Positions 44,430 to 53,604 of a stretch of DNA of 64,000 nt are shown here, in pieces. Location: positions 4,898,001 to 4,962,000 of the forward strand of contig OY782765.1 in assembly GCA_963678275.1 (NCBI GenBank), read 5' to 3'. Positions within the stretch are counted from its first letter, which is position 1. Each line of letters begins with the position of its first letter. The notes below the pieces were generated by a model, which saw only the letters and a program-made list of their open reading frames with translations, was not told where the DNA came from and did no database searches. A program made the translations under genes and the position numbers. This stretch comes from G963677445 sp963678275 (GTDB lineage Bacteria > Bacteroidota > Ignavibacteria > Ignavibacteriales > Melioribacteraceae).

Positions 44430-44969
44430 ATGGCTACAGAAAAACTTTCTATCGGATCGGGATGCCCCGGGTTTTACCTGCCGGGAACAGATGACAAATT
44501 TTATTCGGAAGAGTCATTCGGCAGATATGACGCGCTGCTGGTGGTCTTCAGTTGCAACCATTGCCCTTACGTTCAGGCTTATGAGGAGAGAATTATGAAT
44601 ATTCAGAATCAGTACAGGGATAAACTGCGTATTGTGGCTATTAATTCAAATGATGATAAAAATTATCCTGATGATTCTTTTTCTAATATGAAATTGAGAG
44701 CGAAGGAAAAGAAATTTAATTTCCCCTATCTGAGAGATGAAAAACAGGAAGCGGCGACAGAATTCGGAGCAACACATACTCCCGAGATATTTTTGTTCAA
44801 CCGGGAAAGAAAACTTGTTTTCCATGGCAAGATCGATGACAACTGGCAGCATCCCGAACAGGTAAAGACTCAATATCTCCGGAATGCTATCGATGAGCTG
44901 CTTGAGGGAAAAGAAATTTCGGTTCCGGAAACTTTTACCATCGGTTGTACGATTAAATGGAAACAGTAG
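44430..44969 (+). CDS. Thioredoxin-fold (redoxin) protein
   Basis: The 179-residue product reads LSIGSGCPGFYLPGTDDKFY, VVFSCNHCPYVQAYEERIMN with the CxxC motif CNHC (about 40-43) and FGATHTPEIFLFNRERKLVF with the cis-Pro (about 118). This is the thioredoxin-like family often called redoxin domain proteins, found in the cytoplasm (no signal peptide). It likely exchanges disulfides with an unknown partner. RNA starts near the M14 gene's divergent start. A weak hairpin follows its stop. Confidence 0.9.
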   Translation: MATEKLSIGSGCPGFYLPGTDDKFYSEESFGRYDALLVVFSCNHCPYVQAYEERIMNIQNQYRDKLRIVAINSNDDKNYPDDSFSNMKLRAKEKKFNFPYLRDEKQEAATEFGATHTPEIFLFNRERKLVFHGKIDDNWQHPEQVKTQYLRNAIDELLEGKEISVPETFTIGCTIKWKQ

Positions 44970-44977
44970 TACTGTTT
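44961..44977 (+). terminator. Weak hairpin overlapping the stop of the redoxin gene
   Basis: AAACAGT-AGT-ACTGTTT with a TTTTAA end. It is short and AT-rich and lies only 23 bases before the next gene, so it may reduce rather than stop read-through. Confidence 0.3.
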
Positions 44978-44999
44978 TAATAAAACCGAAAGGAACAAA

Positions 45000-45812
45000 A
45001 TGAAAAAGTTTCTGATATCATTTCTGTTATCATTGTCCGTTCTGCAGGCGGGCGCGTGGACCAAAAAGAAAGGAAACGGGTTTTACCAGGCCGAATACCG
45101 CTTCTTTTCAGCTTCAAAATTATATAATAGTGATGGCGATAAAATTGAAATTCCCAGTTTAAGCCGCCACTCTTTTAACCTCTATGGTGAATATGGAGTG
45201 ACAGACTGGTTAACGGCAACTCTGGGGTTTTCGGCGCTTCACTTTGTTAAGTCGGAAGTCCCGGTTGCCGGAGAGGAGGATAAATCGGGTTTTGGCGATA
45301 TAAATATTGGCGCGAGGTTAAAACTGCTTAAATCGGGCCCGTTTTTCCTCAGCGGTGTTATAAAACTCGGCATTCCGACGGGGGATTCAGAACCTGCCGG
45401 GGGACTTGTCACCGGGGATGGAGAATTTAACCAGTATATCGGCCTTTCGGCGGGATGGTCATTTTATCCGGCGAATATGTGGGCCAATTTAAGCGCGGGA
45501 TTCAATAACCGCACAGAAGGATTTTCGGATGAATTTTTTGCCGCCGCTGAATATGGTTATAAAGCATCTGATAAATTCACCATTATTTTAAGGTTATCCA
45601 CCCTCCGGTCACTTAATAATGGTGAAAAAAATGTTACAGGAGGATACGCCGGACTGGGAAGCAGCAATGTGCAATATATCGCCTACGGTCCACAGATTGT
45701 TTATAACCTCAATAAAAAATGGTCCCTCTATATATCTGCCGATACAGGAACAGCGGGAAAAAATATTTTTGCGGCGCCCGCTTTCGCCTTTGGCGCCTGG
45801 CTTAGGATGTGA
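45000..45812 (+). CDS. Outer-membrane beta-barrel protein
   Basis: The 270-residue product has a signal peptide (FLISFLLSLSVLQAGA) and an alternating barrel pattern: FYQAEYRFFSASKLYN, SFNLYGEYGVTDWLTATLGF, GDINIGARLKLLKSGPFFLS, AEYGYKASDKFTIILRLS, and an end in FAFGAWLRM. About ten to twelve strands are suggested. It resembles the phenol-degradation meta-pathway or MetA-like barrel family. Thirty-one bases separate it from the redoxin gene, so the two are probably co-transcribed. Substrate unknown. Confidence 0.85.
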   Translation: MKKFLISFLLSLSVLQAGAWTKKKGNGFYQAEYRFFSASKLYNSDGDKIEIPSLSRHSFNLYGEYGVTDWLTATLGFSALHFVKSEVPVAGEEDKSGFGDINIGARLKLLKSGPFFLSGVIKLGIPTGDSEPAGGLVTGDGEFNQYIGLSAGWSFYPANMWANLSAGFNNRTEGFSDEFFAAAEYGYKASDKFTIILRLSTLRSLNNGEKNVTGGYAGLGSSNVQYIAYGPQIVYNLNKKWSLYISADTGTAGKNIFAAPAFAFGAWLRM

Positions 45813-46263
45813 TTTTTTGAACATCTATTCATCGTAGAATATTTATTTTTTAACGGTAAATAAAGGGGCCTGATCTAATTATTCAGTCAATGCCGGGTAA
45901 ATATTTATATATTTGGGTCGAGACGTTATTTTAGAGATTCCTCTCTTCCCTGGCCGGGTCACTAAGTTGTGGGGACTGCTTATTGATCCGGTTTTTTTAT
46001 TGGTTGAATTCTACGCAGAATGATAAAAATACAATTAATAATTAATAATTAATAATTAATAATGAACAATGAACAACTGAAATGAAAAGATTATTTCAAG
46101 AGTAATATCCCCGCAAAAAAAGGCCGCAAAATCACAAAAACACTAAATCTCACAAAAAAAAGTCCCAAAAACCTTATTTTTGATTTTTTGAGCTTAGTAG
46201 CTGATTTTACACTGTGCCGCATAGACCTTATTGCCCTTTAGGGCATTAAATGTTTCTGCGATA
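45813..46263. other. Intergenic region with several repeats
   Basis: No gene. It contains a degenerate 40-bp repeat (TTGAATTCTACGCAGAATGA, 46003-46027), a run of ATTAATAATTAATAATTAAT (46030-46070), an inverted copy of the CTACTAAG...TGAGATTTAGTG module (46137-46203; compare 9112-9172) and a TGCCC-TTTA-GGGCA hairpin (46232-46246) just before the next start. Confidence 0.65.
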
Positions 46264-47208
46264 ATGGAATTACAAAAATTATGCGAGTTATCTAAAAGAT
46301 TTATGGAAAAATTATTACTCAGCCCTGAAAAAATATTTACAGGTCATTATGGCTGGATACTTGATGTTGTTGTCAGTCCGTGCGGTAAATTAGCCGCGTC
46401 GGCCGCGGATGATGATACTGTGAAAATATGGGATATTAAAACCGGGGAGTGTGCTGCCACGCTGGAAGGGCATACCGACCAGGTGAATACTGTTGTTTTT
46501 ACTCCCGATGGCAAATATATTCTGTCAGGTTCGGATGATGATACAATCGCGTTATGGGACGCCGGGAATTATGAACTGGTTCGTCAAAGGAAAGCGAGTG
46601 AACATTTTGTTAATTCAATAGCTGTAATGCCAGGCGGTGAAGGAGTTATTACCGCCGGCGCGGGCGCGGATCCGAATTTGCGGTTATGGGACGACAAAAT
46701 TGGTACAAATTTGTCGACCCTCACCGGACATTTTGAGAGTGTTAACTCTGTTTCGCTTAATAAGTCGGGTGATCTGGCCCTTTCCGGTTCCGGTGACTAT
46801 ACAATCCGGTTGTGGGATATCAAAGCGGGTAGGAGTATAAAAATGCCGGATGGACATTCTGATACTGTAAACTCTGTTGTAATTTCCCGGGATGGCAAAT
46901 TCGGGGTCTCGGGGTCTGAAGATGAAACAGTAAAAACCTGGGATCTGGAAAATGGAAAATGTTTAGCGACATTAACGGGCCATGAAAACTCTATATATTC
47001 TGTCGCCCTTTCGCCGGATGAAACGGTTATCGCATCTACAGGATTTCTTGATAAAACCGTCAGGTTATGGCATAGGAAATCGGGTGAATGTCTCCGGATT
47101 ATTTCGCCTGATGTTAAAGGTTTTGCTCCCCTCTCCCTCGCCTTCACCCCCGATGGCTCAAAACTGATTGTTGGGACTACGAACGGGGAAGTATTTGTAT
47201 TTGGGTAA
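46264..47208 (+). CDS. Cytoplasmic WD40-repeat protein
   Basis: The first plausible start is the ATG at 46264 (314 residues); a TTG at 46231 falls in a small palindrome and the next ATG at 46303 is an alternative. No signal peptide. Seven or eight WD40 blades follow, each ending in a WD-type dipeptide: TVKIWDIKTGECAATLEGHT, TIALWDAGNYELVRQRKASE, TIRLWDIKAGRSIKMPDGHS, TVKTWDLENGKCLATLTGHE, TVRLWHRKSGECLRI. It is an interaction platform of unknown partner. The start region abuts repeats, so the true N-terminus may have been altered. Confidence 0.85.
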   Translation: MELQKLCELSKRFMEKLLLSPEKIFTGHYGWILDVVVSPCGKLAASAADDDTVKIWDIKTGECAATLEGHTDQVNTVVFTPDGKYILSGSDDDTIALWDAGNYELVRQRKASEHFVNSIAVMPGGEGVITAGAGADPNLRLWDDKIGTNLSTLTGHFESVNSVSLNKSGDLALSGSGDYTIRLWDIKAGRSIKMPDGHSDTVNSVVISRDGKFGVSGSEDETVKTWDLENGKCLATLTGHENSIYSVALSPDETVIASTGFLDKTVRLWHRKSGECLRIISPDVKGFAPLSLAFTPDGSKLIVGTTNGEVFVFG

Positions 47209-47440
47209 ATTGGAGTCAAACTTCAATTAATAATGAATAATTAATAATTAAAAATAAATAGCTGTGGGGAAAAGAGGAGGAATTCCTGGTCAGCATTTGG
47301 TTGATGCCCTGAAGCTGATTTTTCAGGCAGGTAATAACTGCGAATTTATTGTTGCATAAATCAAAGGATAGTCTTGAATAGTTCTTAGAATATAACAATT
47401 TTGTAACTATATAAGAACTATAATAGTTTTGAGGTAATAT

Positions 47441-47725
47441 ATGAATTTAACGCTCAGAAATATTCCCGAGGAAATAATAAAAAAAATAAGAATTCTTTCA
47501 AAAGTTGAAAAAAGAAGCATAAATAATGAGATTCTGCTTATTCTTGAAAAAGGAGTAGATTCCGAAACAAAACAGCTTAATAATTCCTCCCGGTTCATTG
47601 ATAAAAATACGCAGGTCGAATTATGGCGCGGTATCGCGAGAGAATGGGAAGATGAGAGAACAACTGACGAAATAATTAATGACATTTACGGCAGCAGGAC
47701 TTTTGGCCGGGAAGTAAGCTTATGA
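47441..47725 (+). CDS. VapB/FitA-type ribbon-helix-helix antitoxin
   Basis: The 94-residue product begins MNLTLRNIPEEIIKKIRILS, a typical ribbon-helix-helix DNA-binding segment of the FitA/VapB group (Arc/CopG fold), followed by KRSINNEILLILEKGV and a C-terminal acidic, toxin-binding tail. It overlaps the PIN-toxin start by four bases (ATGA). It probably represses the operon by binding as a dimer of dimers just upstream, but I could not pick out the operator. Confidence 0.85.
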   Translation: MNLTLRNIPEEIIKKIRILSKVEKRSINNEILLILEKGVDSETKQLNNSSRFIDKNTQVELWRGIAREWEDERTTDEIINDIYGSRTFGREVSL

Positions 47726-48114
47726 TATTGCCTGATACTGATGTTTGTGTTGAGATATTACTGGGCAATGAAAATGTTATCAATAAAAGACTAAGCTGCG
47801 ATGAGCAGATAGCGATCAGCTATATGACAGTTGGCGAATTATATTATGGCGCTGAGAGATCGGGGTTTCGAATAAGAAATATTTCCCGCGTTGAGCAGTT
47901 CATGCTCTCATTAAGTATTATTAACACCGATGTAGAGATAATGAAAAAATTCGGGGAATATAAATCATACTTAAAAGAAAATAACATTTTACTTCCCGAC
48001 GCGGATATTTTGATCGCGTCTGCCGCTTCAACAAAATGCTCAAAACTAATTACCGGCAATACAAAACATTTTCAGCGTTTTGAAAACCTGTTAATTGAAA
48101 ACTGGATAAAGTAG
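47722..48114 (+). CDS. VapC-type PIN domain toxin
   Basis: The 130-residue product has the four acidic residues of the PIN site: LPDTDVCVEILLG (Asp at 5 and 7), VGELYYGAERSG (Glu at about 40), LLPDADILIASAA (Asp at about 94 and 96). The TGNTKHFQRF end is also typical. It should be an RNase blocked by the neighbouring antitoxin. All catalytic residues are present, so the module looks active. Confidence 0.9.
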   Translation: MILPDTDVCVEILLGNENVINKRLSCDEQIAISYMTVGELYYGAERSGFRIRNISRVEQFMLSLSIINTDVEIMKKFGEYKSYLKENNILLPDADILIASAASTKCSKLITGNTKHFQRFENLLIENWIK

Positions 48115-48133
48115 AATTTTGATCTACCGGCAA

Positions 48134-51100
48134 TTAGCGCAATTCCCATTCCTCCCATTCTGATTTAATTTTCGGGCTTACGATCACTTTTGGTGTCTGG
48201 ATTTTGCCTGCCAGTCCTGATTCTTTCCTGACACTTTGAATTATATAATCGCCGAGCTCACCTAAAGTGACATTTCCCTTTTCCTGTTGAAGTTTCTTTA
48301 GCAGGAAGTAGGTAAAATAACCATGTTCTTTTTCTTCCCAGGCCGAAGATGTTTCATCGCCGCTGCTGGAGGAAAAAACCACCATATTATTTTTGAGCGC
48401 CGCATCACGGACTTTTACTTTCACCGGCCTGGCGGCTAAAAGCAGTCCTTTATCCCTGGCCCCGCCGCTGAAACAGGCGTCAAGAAAAACAGTGATTTTT
48501 TTCGCTGGATGTTCGGTAAGTTTTTTATAAACCTCTGAAAGCGGAATCGCAAGATCAATATTTGAAGCGGATACATCAACCGGAATGATATAAGGTTCTC
48601 TTGATTTTTCATCAGGCAGGCCATGACCGGAATAATAAAAAATGAGCTCAGCCTTGCCCTCCTCAATTTCTGCCAGATTGTTAATCCATGCGAGCCCCTG
48701 GTTTATTTGGGCGAGAGTCCCGTTTTTGTATAGCTTGATCTGTTTTTGAGGAATGCCCAGGGTCTTTTCGCAATATTCAGCAAAAACCCGGGCATCATTC
48801 ATAGCATATTTAACATTTTGTTCGGAAGTCAGACCATGCTGTTTTGATTTATAATCTTCGTTCCCGATTATCAAGGCGTAACAATGGTTGTTTTTACTGT
48901 ATGTTTCCGGGATATTGATATCAACATCAACATTCAGGGCAGGGGGAGGAGTATTATCATGTATTTCCTCTTTGGCATCAACAACAAGTTTGTTAAGGGA
49001 AGGAATATAGTTATTGATAGGGAGTGAATAATCTTTTGTAAGCCCGTATGAATTCCGGCTTTCATTTATTTTTACATGAAAGTTTAAGTTTTCGGCGCGG
49101 GTGTTAGTATAAAGTGTAAAAGATACATTACGGTATTCCATTGGTTTCATCGCGCCCAACTCAAAAATTTTCTCTGAGAAGGCGGCAAAATAACTGTTAT
49201 TCCCATTTGTTATTTCAACATTTACATTTTGCGCGAAACCTTCTCCCCGGTTCATAATCTGAAGTGTCACTTCCGTCATTTCGGACAGGTTGATTTTGTT
49301 ATCGCCACCCTGGTCATTTATTCCCATGTCATTTATAACCAGTTCGGGCGGGCTGAATTTTCTTGTTTCAAATGTGATCTCGGCGGGAGGATAAAGATCA
49401 AAACCGTTGACTTCCCTTATCTCAATTTTCATATTTACTTTAGAATCGGCAAGTGAACCGGAAGCGCTGACCGGGATTCTTATATCTGCTTTTTCGCCGG
49501 GATCAAATTTAGAAATCGCCGATGGAGTCGAAACAGAAATATTATCCGCTTCATCACTCAGGTTAACAAGGGGAGTCAACCGGTAGGCGGTTCCATCCCC
49601 GCTATTTTTTATTTTCAGGTTGATCACCGCGCTTTCATCGGCGTCGAGAATATTATTCCCCGAAGTTTCTTTGAATGAAATATCTTCAATCACCAGCCGG
49701 GGAGGGTAAGCGGGAACCGGGTGAATATCCTCCAGTATTTCTTCCGGCGACATCCTACGATTGTATCGCTCCGGAAATTCAGTATAATCTTTGTATTCAA
49801 GCCCTTTGGTGAAATATATATTTTTTCTAAGTTCTTCGGGACAGTTGTAATAGCCGTTTTTGCTGATGGAATACCAGTTATCTCCCGAGAGATTATAAAA
49901 TTCGAGAATATCCTCCTCTCCGCTAATAGAACAAATTGTAACAGGGGCGCCGTAATTATCATTTATGGCCAGCAGATCATTTTTATTCCCCAACGAGGCC
50001 TTTAAAGAACTGGATGTTGGAACGAACTGGCTTTTCTTAATACATTCTTTTGTCTTCAGATTCCAGAGATAGATCGCGTCATCTTCAGCCATAGATATCG
50101 CTGTTGAGGAGTTTTCTATAAAAGAAAGATATCTTATCCATTTATTATGTTTGTGAATATGTTCCTTTGCCCCGGTGATTAAGTTAAAATAAATCAAATT
50201 ATAGCCTTCACTGTATAACAGATGATTATCATCTTCAGAAACAGCAATCTTATCCCCCTGATTTTTTGTTTCCAGAATTTCCTTCTTTATTTTATCTGTA
50301 AAATCCCAAATTTGTAGTTGGTCTTTTACTCTTATTACAATTCTTCTTCCATCGTTGAAAAAGATTCCACAGGCGATTGTATATTCAAGAGGGCCTATTT
50401 CGGATTTAAAACGACCTGTTTTGTTATCAACAATGACTACTATGCTATCGGAAGGAGAAATCAGTGAATACGTTCCATCTTTTGAGACATCAAAAAATCT
50501 TTTCCCCTCAAACTTATGATCATAAATACTGACTTTTGTATCAAGATCATATTTTGTGATAAAGGGAGCTGAGTCTTTGTTGTGAAGTCCACCTATCACT
50601 AAATTTTTATCATTATCAGTATAGATTATATGTGAAGGGTGATAATGTTTAATACTAAAACTTTCTGTGGATTCTGCCTTGTTGATATCCCAAATTCTGA
50701 TTTTGCTCGAATATATCATAGCGAGCCGGGTATCAGCAGAGTTAAAACAAAGCGCTTCAGCGTTGCCATATGGCTGATGAAATTTTTTGACCGGTTTTTC
50801 CTCTCCTATTTTATGTAAATACATATAACTTAATCCACCACCGGAAAAGAAATATTCCGAATCAAATGAATATTTTACTCTCAGGTTACTGCTTGAGTGT
50901 GTATATTTTTTTTGCTTAACCAAGCCTTTTGTTGTATATAACTCAGCTTTTGAACCTGATTTATATCCAATGACAAAATGACTGCCATCGGGCGAAAGGT
51001 CCATAGAATAACTTTTATCCAGACTCAAATCATTCACCTTAGTAAAGGCGCCATTCGCATAATCCAGAACCATAAGACTATCTTCAGCATCAAATAAATA

Positions 51101-51808
51101 AACTTTATCTTCACCCGGATGCAGGAATAATTCGGTTGCGAAGAACTTTTCCCATATCCCCTCTTTCTCCACTAAAATTTTGTCAACCTGAACATCAAAA
51201 AGCAGCAGTTTACGATTTTTATAGGTGTTATCCCAGATTGCCATATATCTGTCATTTTTTAACAAACTATTTCTGAAATGTTTAAACCGGGTATCGAATT
51301 TTCGAACGATATTTCCGGAAAGAAAATCCGCTTTAAAAACCTCATAATGTTTTATCTGTTTATTATACCTGTAATAAAATATAAAATTACCATTTTCAGA
51401 TAGTGTGATTTTATAGTTAGATGTCTCAGCCTGATGTGTATTTAATAATTTTTCCTCTTTTATATCCCAGATTTTTATCAGACCATCATATGAGGTTGAA
51501 ACCAGGTAGTCGCCTGACGGGTGAAATAATAAATCGTCAATGGCTCCTGGATGTATAAGCAGTTTTTGAACACATACCTGGTTTTCAATATCCCATATTT
51601 TTATTTCACCGCATGCGTCGCCTGTTGCTATATACTCATCATCAGGTGAAAACGCAATAGCGCTGACATAACATCTGTGCCCTTCGTTCAGAGTTATTTT
51701 ATATTCCTGCCCAAATGTACTTATACATATAAAGAATATTACAATTAAAGCCACCTTCATGTCTCGTTTAAATAATCCTGGAAAAAATAACCACTGGTTT
51801 AATCCCAT
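48134..51808 (-). CDS. Large secreted protein: WD40 repeats, CARDB-like repeats and C-terminal caspase domain
   Basis: From the ATG at 51808 (AAGGAG six bases upstream) the product has 1224 residues, with a hydrophobic signal (VALIVIFFICISTFGQ) preceded by a longer charged N-region. Residues about 35-620 are WD40-type blades (EIKIWDIENQVCVQKLLIHP, LIKIWDIKEEKLLNTHQAET and weaker ones). About 700-960 hold two CARDB/Ig-like repeats (ESAVINLKIKNSGDGTAYRL, EMTEVTLQIMNRGEGFAQNV). The last 250 residues are a peptidase C14 caspase: YALIIGNEDY, the His in IFYYSGHGLPDE, and the Cys in VFLDACFSGGARDKG. Catalytic dyad present. Probably active in the envelope. Confidence 0.92.
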   Translation of the reverse strand: MGLNQWLFFPGLFKRDMKVALIVIFFICISTFGQEYKITLNEGHRCYVSAIAFSPDDEYIATGDACGEIKIWDIENQVCVQKLLIHPGAIDDLLFHPSGDYLVSTSYDGLIKIWDIKEEKLLNTHQAETSNYKITLSENGNFIFYYRYNKQIKHYEVFKADFLSGNIVRKFDTRFKHFRNSLLKNDRYMAIWDNTYKNRKLLLFDVQVDKILVEKEGIWEKFFATELFLHPGEDKVYLFDAEDSLMVLDYANGAFTKVNDLSLDKSYSMDLSPDGSHFVIGYKSGSKAELYTTKGLVKQKKYTHSSSNLRVKYSFDSEYFFSGGGLSYMYLHKIGEEKPVKKFHQPYGNAEALCFNSADTRLAMIYSSKIRIWDINKAESTESFSIKHYHPSHIIYTDNDKNLVIGGLHNKDSAPFITKYDLDTKVSIYDHKFEGKRFFDVSKDGTYSLISPSDSIVVIVDNKTGRFKSEIGPLEYTIACGIFFNDGRRIVIRVKDQLQIWDFTDKIKKEILETKNQGDKIAVSEDDNHLLYSEGYNLIYFNLITGAKEHIHKHNKWIRYLSFIENSSTAISMAEDDAIYLWNLKTKECIKKSQFVPTSSSLKASLGNKNDLLAINDNYGAPVTICSISGEEDILEFYNLSGDNWYSISKNGYYNCPEELRKNIYFTKGLEYKDYTEFPERYNRRMSPEEILEDIHPVPAYPPRLVIEDISFKETSGNNILDADESAVINLKIKNSGDGTAYRLTPLVNLSDEADNISVSTPSAISKFDPGEKADIRIPVSASGSLADSKVNMKIEIREVNGFDLYPPAEITFETRKFSPPELVINDMGINDQGGDNKINLSEMTEVTLQIMNRGEGFAQNVNVEITNGNNSYFAAFSEKIFELGAMKPMEYRNVSFTLYTNTRAENLNFHVKINESRNSYGLTKDYSLPINNYIPSLNKLVVDAKEEIHDNTPPPALNVDVDINIPETYSKNNHCYALIIGNEDYKSKQHGLTSEQNVKYAMNDARVFAEYCEKTLGIPQKQIKLYKNGTLAQINQGLAWINNLAEIEEGKAELIFYYSGHGLPDEKSREPYIIPVDVSASNIDLAIPLSEVYKKLTEHPAKKITVFLDACFSGGARDKGLLLAARPVKVKVRDAALKNNMVVFSSSSGDETSSAWEEKEHGYFTYFLLKKLQQEKGNVTLGELGDYIIQSVRKESGLAGKIQTPKVIVSPKIKSEWEEWELR

Positions 51809-52183
51809 TTCCATCTCCTTAGAATTCATGCTGATTTATTTACAAAATTATAAAAATTATTTATAAATTCAGCGTTAAGAAAAATTTAAGAGCGATAAAT
51901 GATTTCTGCGCATTGCCGCCGGGATGTTTGCGGAATGTTTGAGGGACAGAGAGCGGATAACTTTACAATGGTCTTCTTGATTCAAGACCCGGCATAAATT
52001 CGAAGGTTGGATATTTTTTTGAGGTGTGCTCCGCGCCGGATTCGACAGATTTCACAACTATACCTGATCAATGTTTAACTAAACAGCAACCTGTTTCATC
52101 CTCTCAAAACCCCCGTTAATCCAAAAACAGAAAAAATGTGTATATTGCGTTTATATTTTTATACAGGAAGAAACTGATATTTT
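51809..52183. other. Intergenic region, nothing recognisable
   Basis: 375 bp between divergent genes. I see no repeat of the window families and no RNA gene. Promoters for both sides must lie here but no clear elements stand out. Confidence 0.5.
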
Positions 52184-52627
52184 ATGAAAGATTACGATCC
52201 ATATATGCATACGGCGGAGCATATCCTGAATCAGACAATGGTGAGGATGTTCAACAAAGGCCGCTCTTTCAGCGCTCATATTGAGAAAAAAAAGTCGAAA
52301 TGCGACTATCACTTTGACCGGGAGATTACCGAAGAAGAGATTGCCGAAATTGAAAGCCGTGTAAATGAAACAATCGCGAGGTCGCTGGATGTTTCGGAAG
52401 AATTTTTAAGCAAAGAGGAAGCGGAAAAATTGGTAAATCTTGAAAAACTGCCTGATGAGGCGGGTGAAAATATCAGGATTGTCAGAGTAGGGGATTATGA
52501 TATCTGTCCCTGTATCGGGCCTCATATTACAAACACCTCTGAAATAAGGGATTTCAGAATTATCTCATCTTCATTCGATAATGGTGTATTAAGGATAAGG
52601 TTTAAAATTTCAAGGAATATTAACTAA
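52184..52627 (+). CDS. AlaX-like stand-alone tRNA editing-domain protein
   Basis: The 147-residue product has the zinc site of AlaRS/ThrRS second additional domains: MHTAEHILNQTMVRMF (HxxxH, His at about 9 and 13) and DICPCIGPHITNTSE (the Cys and the CxGxH His at about 110-114). Between these are the KKSKCDYHFDREITEEEIAE and VNETIARSLDVSEEFLSKEE helices. Such proteins hydrolyse mischarged aminoacyl-tRNA (for AlaX: Ser- or Gly-tRNA-Ala). It is shorter than most, lacking the N-terminal half of AlaX-L. Specificity is inference. Confidence 0.85.
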   Translation: MKDYDPYMHTAEHILNQTMVRMFNKGRSFSAHIEKKKSKCDYHFDREITEEEIAEIESRVNETIARSLDVSEEFLSKEEAEKLVNLEKLPDEAGENIRIVRVGDYDICPCIGPHITNTSEIRDFRIISSSFDNGVLRIRFKISRNIN

Positions 52628-52642
52628 CCAAAGGGAAACGCC

Positions 52643-52924
52643 ATGACAATAATGGGATATGTTATATTGATATTTATAGCGGGAATAGCGGGTGGAATCG
52701 GTCAGAGTATAGCCGGGTATACCAAAGGGGGATGTATAGCCGCGGTAATTATAGGATTTATCGGGGCTTATGTCGGGCCGATGATCGCTGATAAACTTAA
52801 CCTGCCCTACGCGTTTATTATTCATTTGGATGGCAAATCCTTTCCTCTTTTATGGGCTATTGTCGGAGCGCTTTTGTTTTCCCTGGTTCTTGGTCTTGTT
52901 ATGAGAATGTTTGACCGCAAATAA
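52643..52924 (+). CDS. GlsB/YeaQ/YmgE-family small membrane protein
   Basis: The 93-residue product has three hydrophobic segments: YVILIFIAGIAGGIGQSIAG, CIAAVIIGFIGAYVGPMIAD, and LLWAIVGALLFSLVLGLVMR. The glycine-rich pattern is that of the transglycosylase-associated stress membrane family. It starts with an AAAGGGAAACGCC leader, sixteen bases after the AlaX-like gene, so it is likely in the same transcript. Role in stress is known only by association. Confidence 0.88.
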   Translation: MTIMGYVILIFIAGIAGGIGQSIAGYTKGGCIAAVIIGFIGAYVGPMIADKLNLPYAFIIHLDGKSFPLLWAIVGALLFSLVLGLVMRMFDRK

Positions 52925-53044
52925 AATTTCAGGCTCGCAAAAAAAATCAGCGGGCCCAAAATTTCTTTTTTACAGGAACAATTTCTTTCTTAACTCACTT
53001 ATAATATTTACATTAATGCTGAAATTAAAAGTGAGAACATAAAA

Positions 53045-53545
53045 TTGGTAGTCCTTGTTTACCTTTTGAGTATTGTGCTTGCCAACCTGGTGGTTCTTTG
53101 GTTTGGTCCCGCTTCCACAATATTTAACGCGTTTATTCTTATCGGGCTTGACCTGACTCTGCGCGACAGGCTGCATGAAAGATGGCATAACAAAAATCTC
53201 TGGTTGAAAATGTTCTCACTTATCGCTGCCGGATCAATTATCACATACCTGATTAACCCGGATGCCTGGCGGATTTCGTTAGCAAGCACAGCCGCGTTTG
53301 CCGCGGCGGCCTTGGCCGATACTATTGTATATCATTTCTTTTATAAAAAACAATTTCTGGTAAAAGCCAATGTTTCAAATATCGCGGGGGCGGCTGCTGA
53401 TTCCATTCTTTTTCCAACTATCGCTTTCGGTTCGTTATTGCCCTGGATTATTTTCGGCCAGTTTGCGGCAAAAACTCTCGGCGGCTTTTTATGGTCGCTT
53501 CTGCTCGACAGGCTTGATAAGCTGAGGATTAAAAATGGGGGGTGA
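53045..53545 (+). CDS. VUT-family membrane transporter (queuosine-precursor-type)
   Basis: The 166-residue product starts at TTG (53045), with GTGAG about ten bases upstream; a GTG at 53048 is an alternative. It has about five hydrophobic segments and the typical LDLTLRDRLHERWHNKNLW motif of the VUT group (DLTxxxRLHERW), with an IAGAAADSILFPTIAFGSLL segment near the C-terminus. Some members carry queuosine precursors, and a QueD gene lies 6 kb away, but this member's substrate is unknown. The start is uncertain. Confidence 0.8.
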   Translation: MVVLVYLLSIVLANLVVLWFGPASTIFNAFILIGLDLTLRDRLHERWHNKNLWLKMFSLIAAGSIITYLINPDAWRISLASTAAFAAAALADTIVYHFFYKKQFLVKANVSNIAGAAADSILFPTIAFGSLLPWIIFGQFAAKTLGGFLWSLLLDRLDKLRIKNGG

Positions 53546-53604
53546 ATAATGGTGAATTGTGAATTATGAATGATGAATTGAGCGCTCTTTATGTGAATAT
53601 TTTA

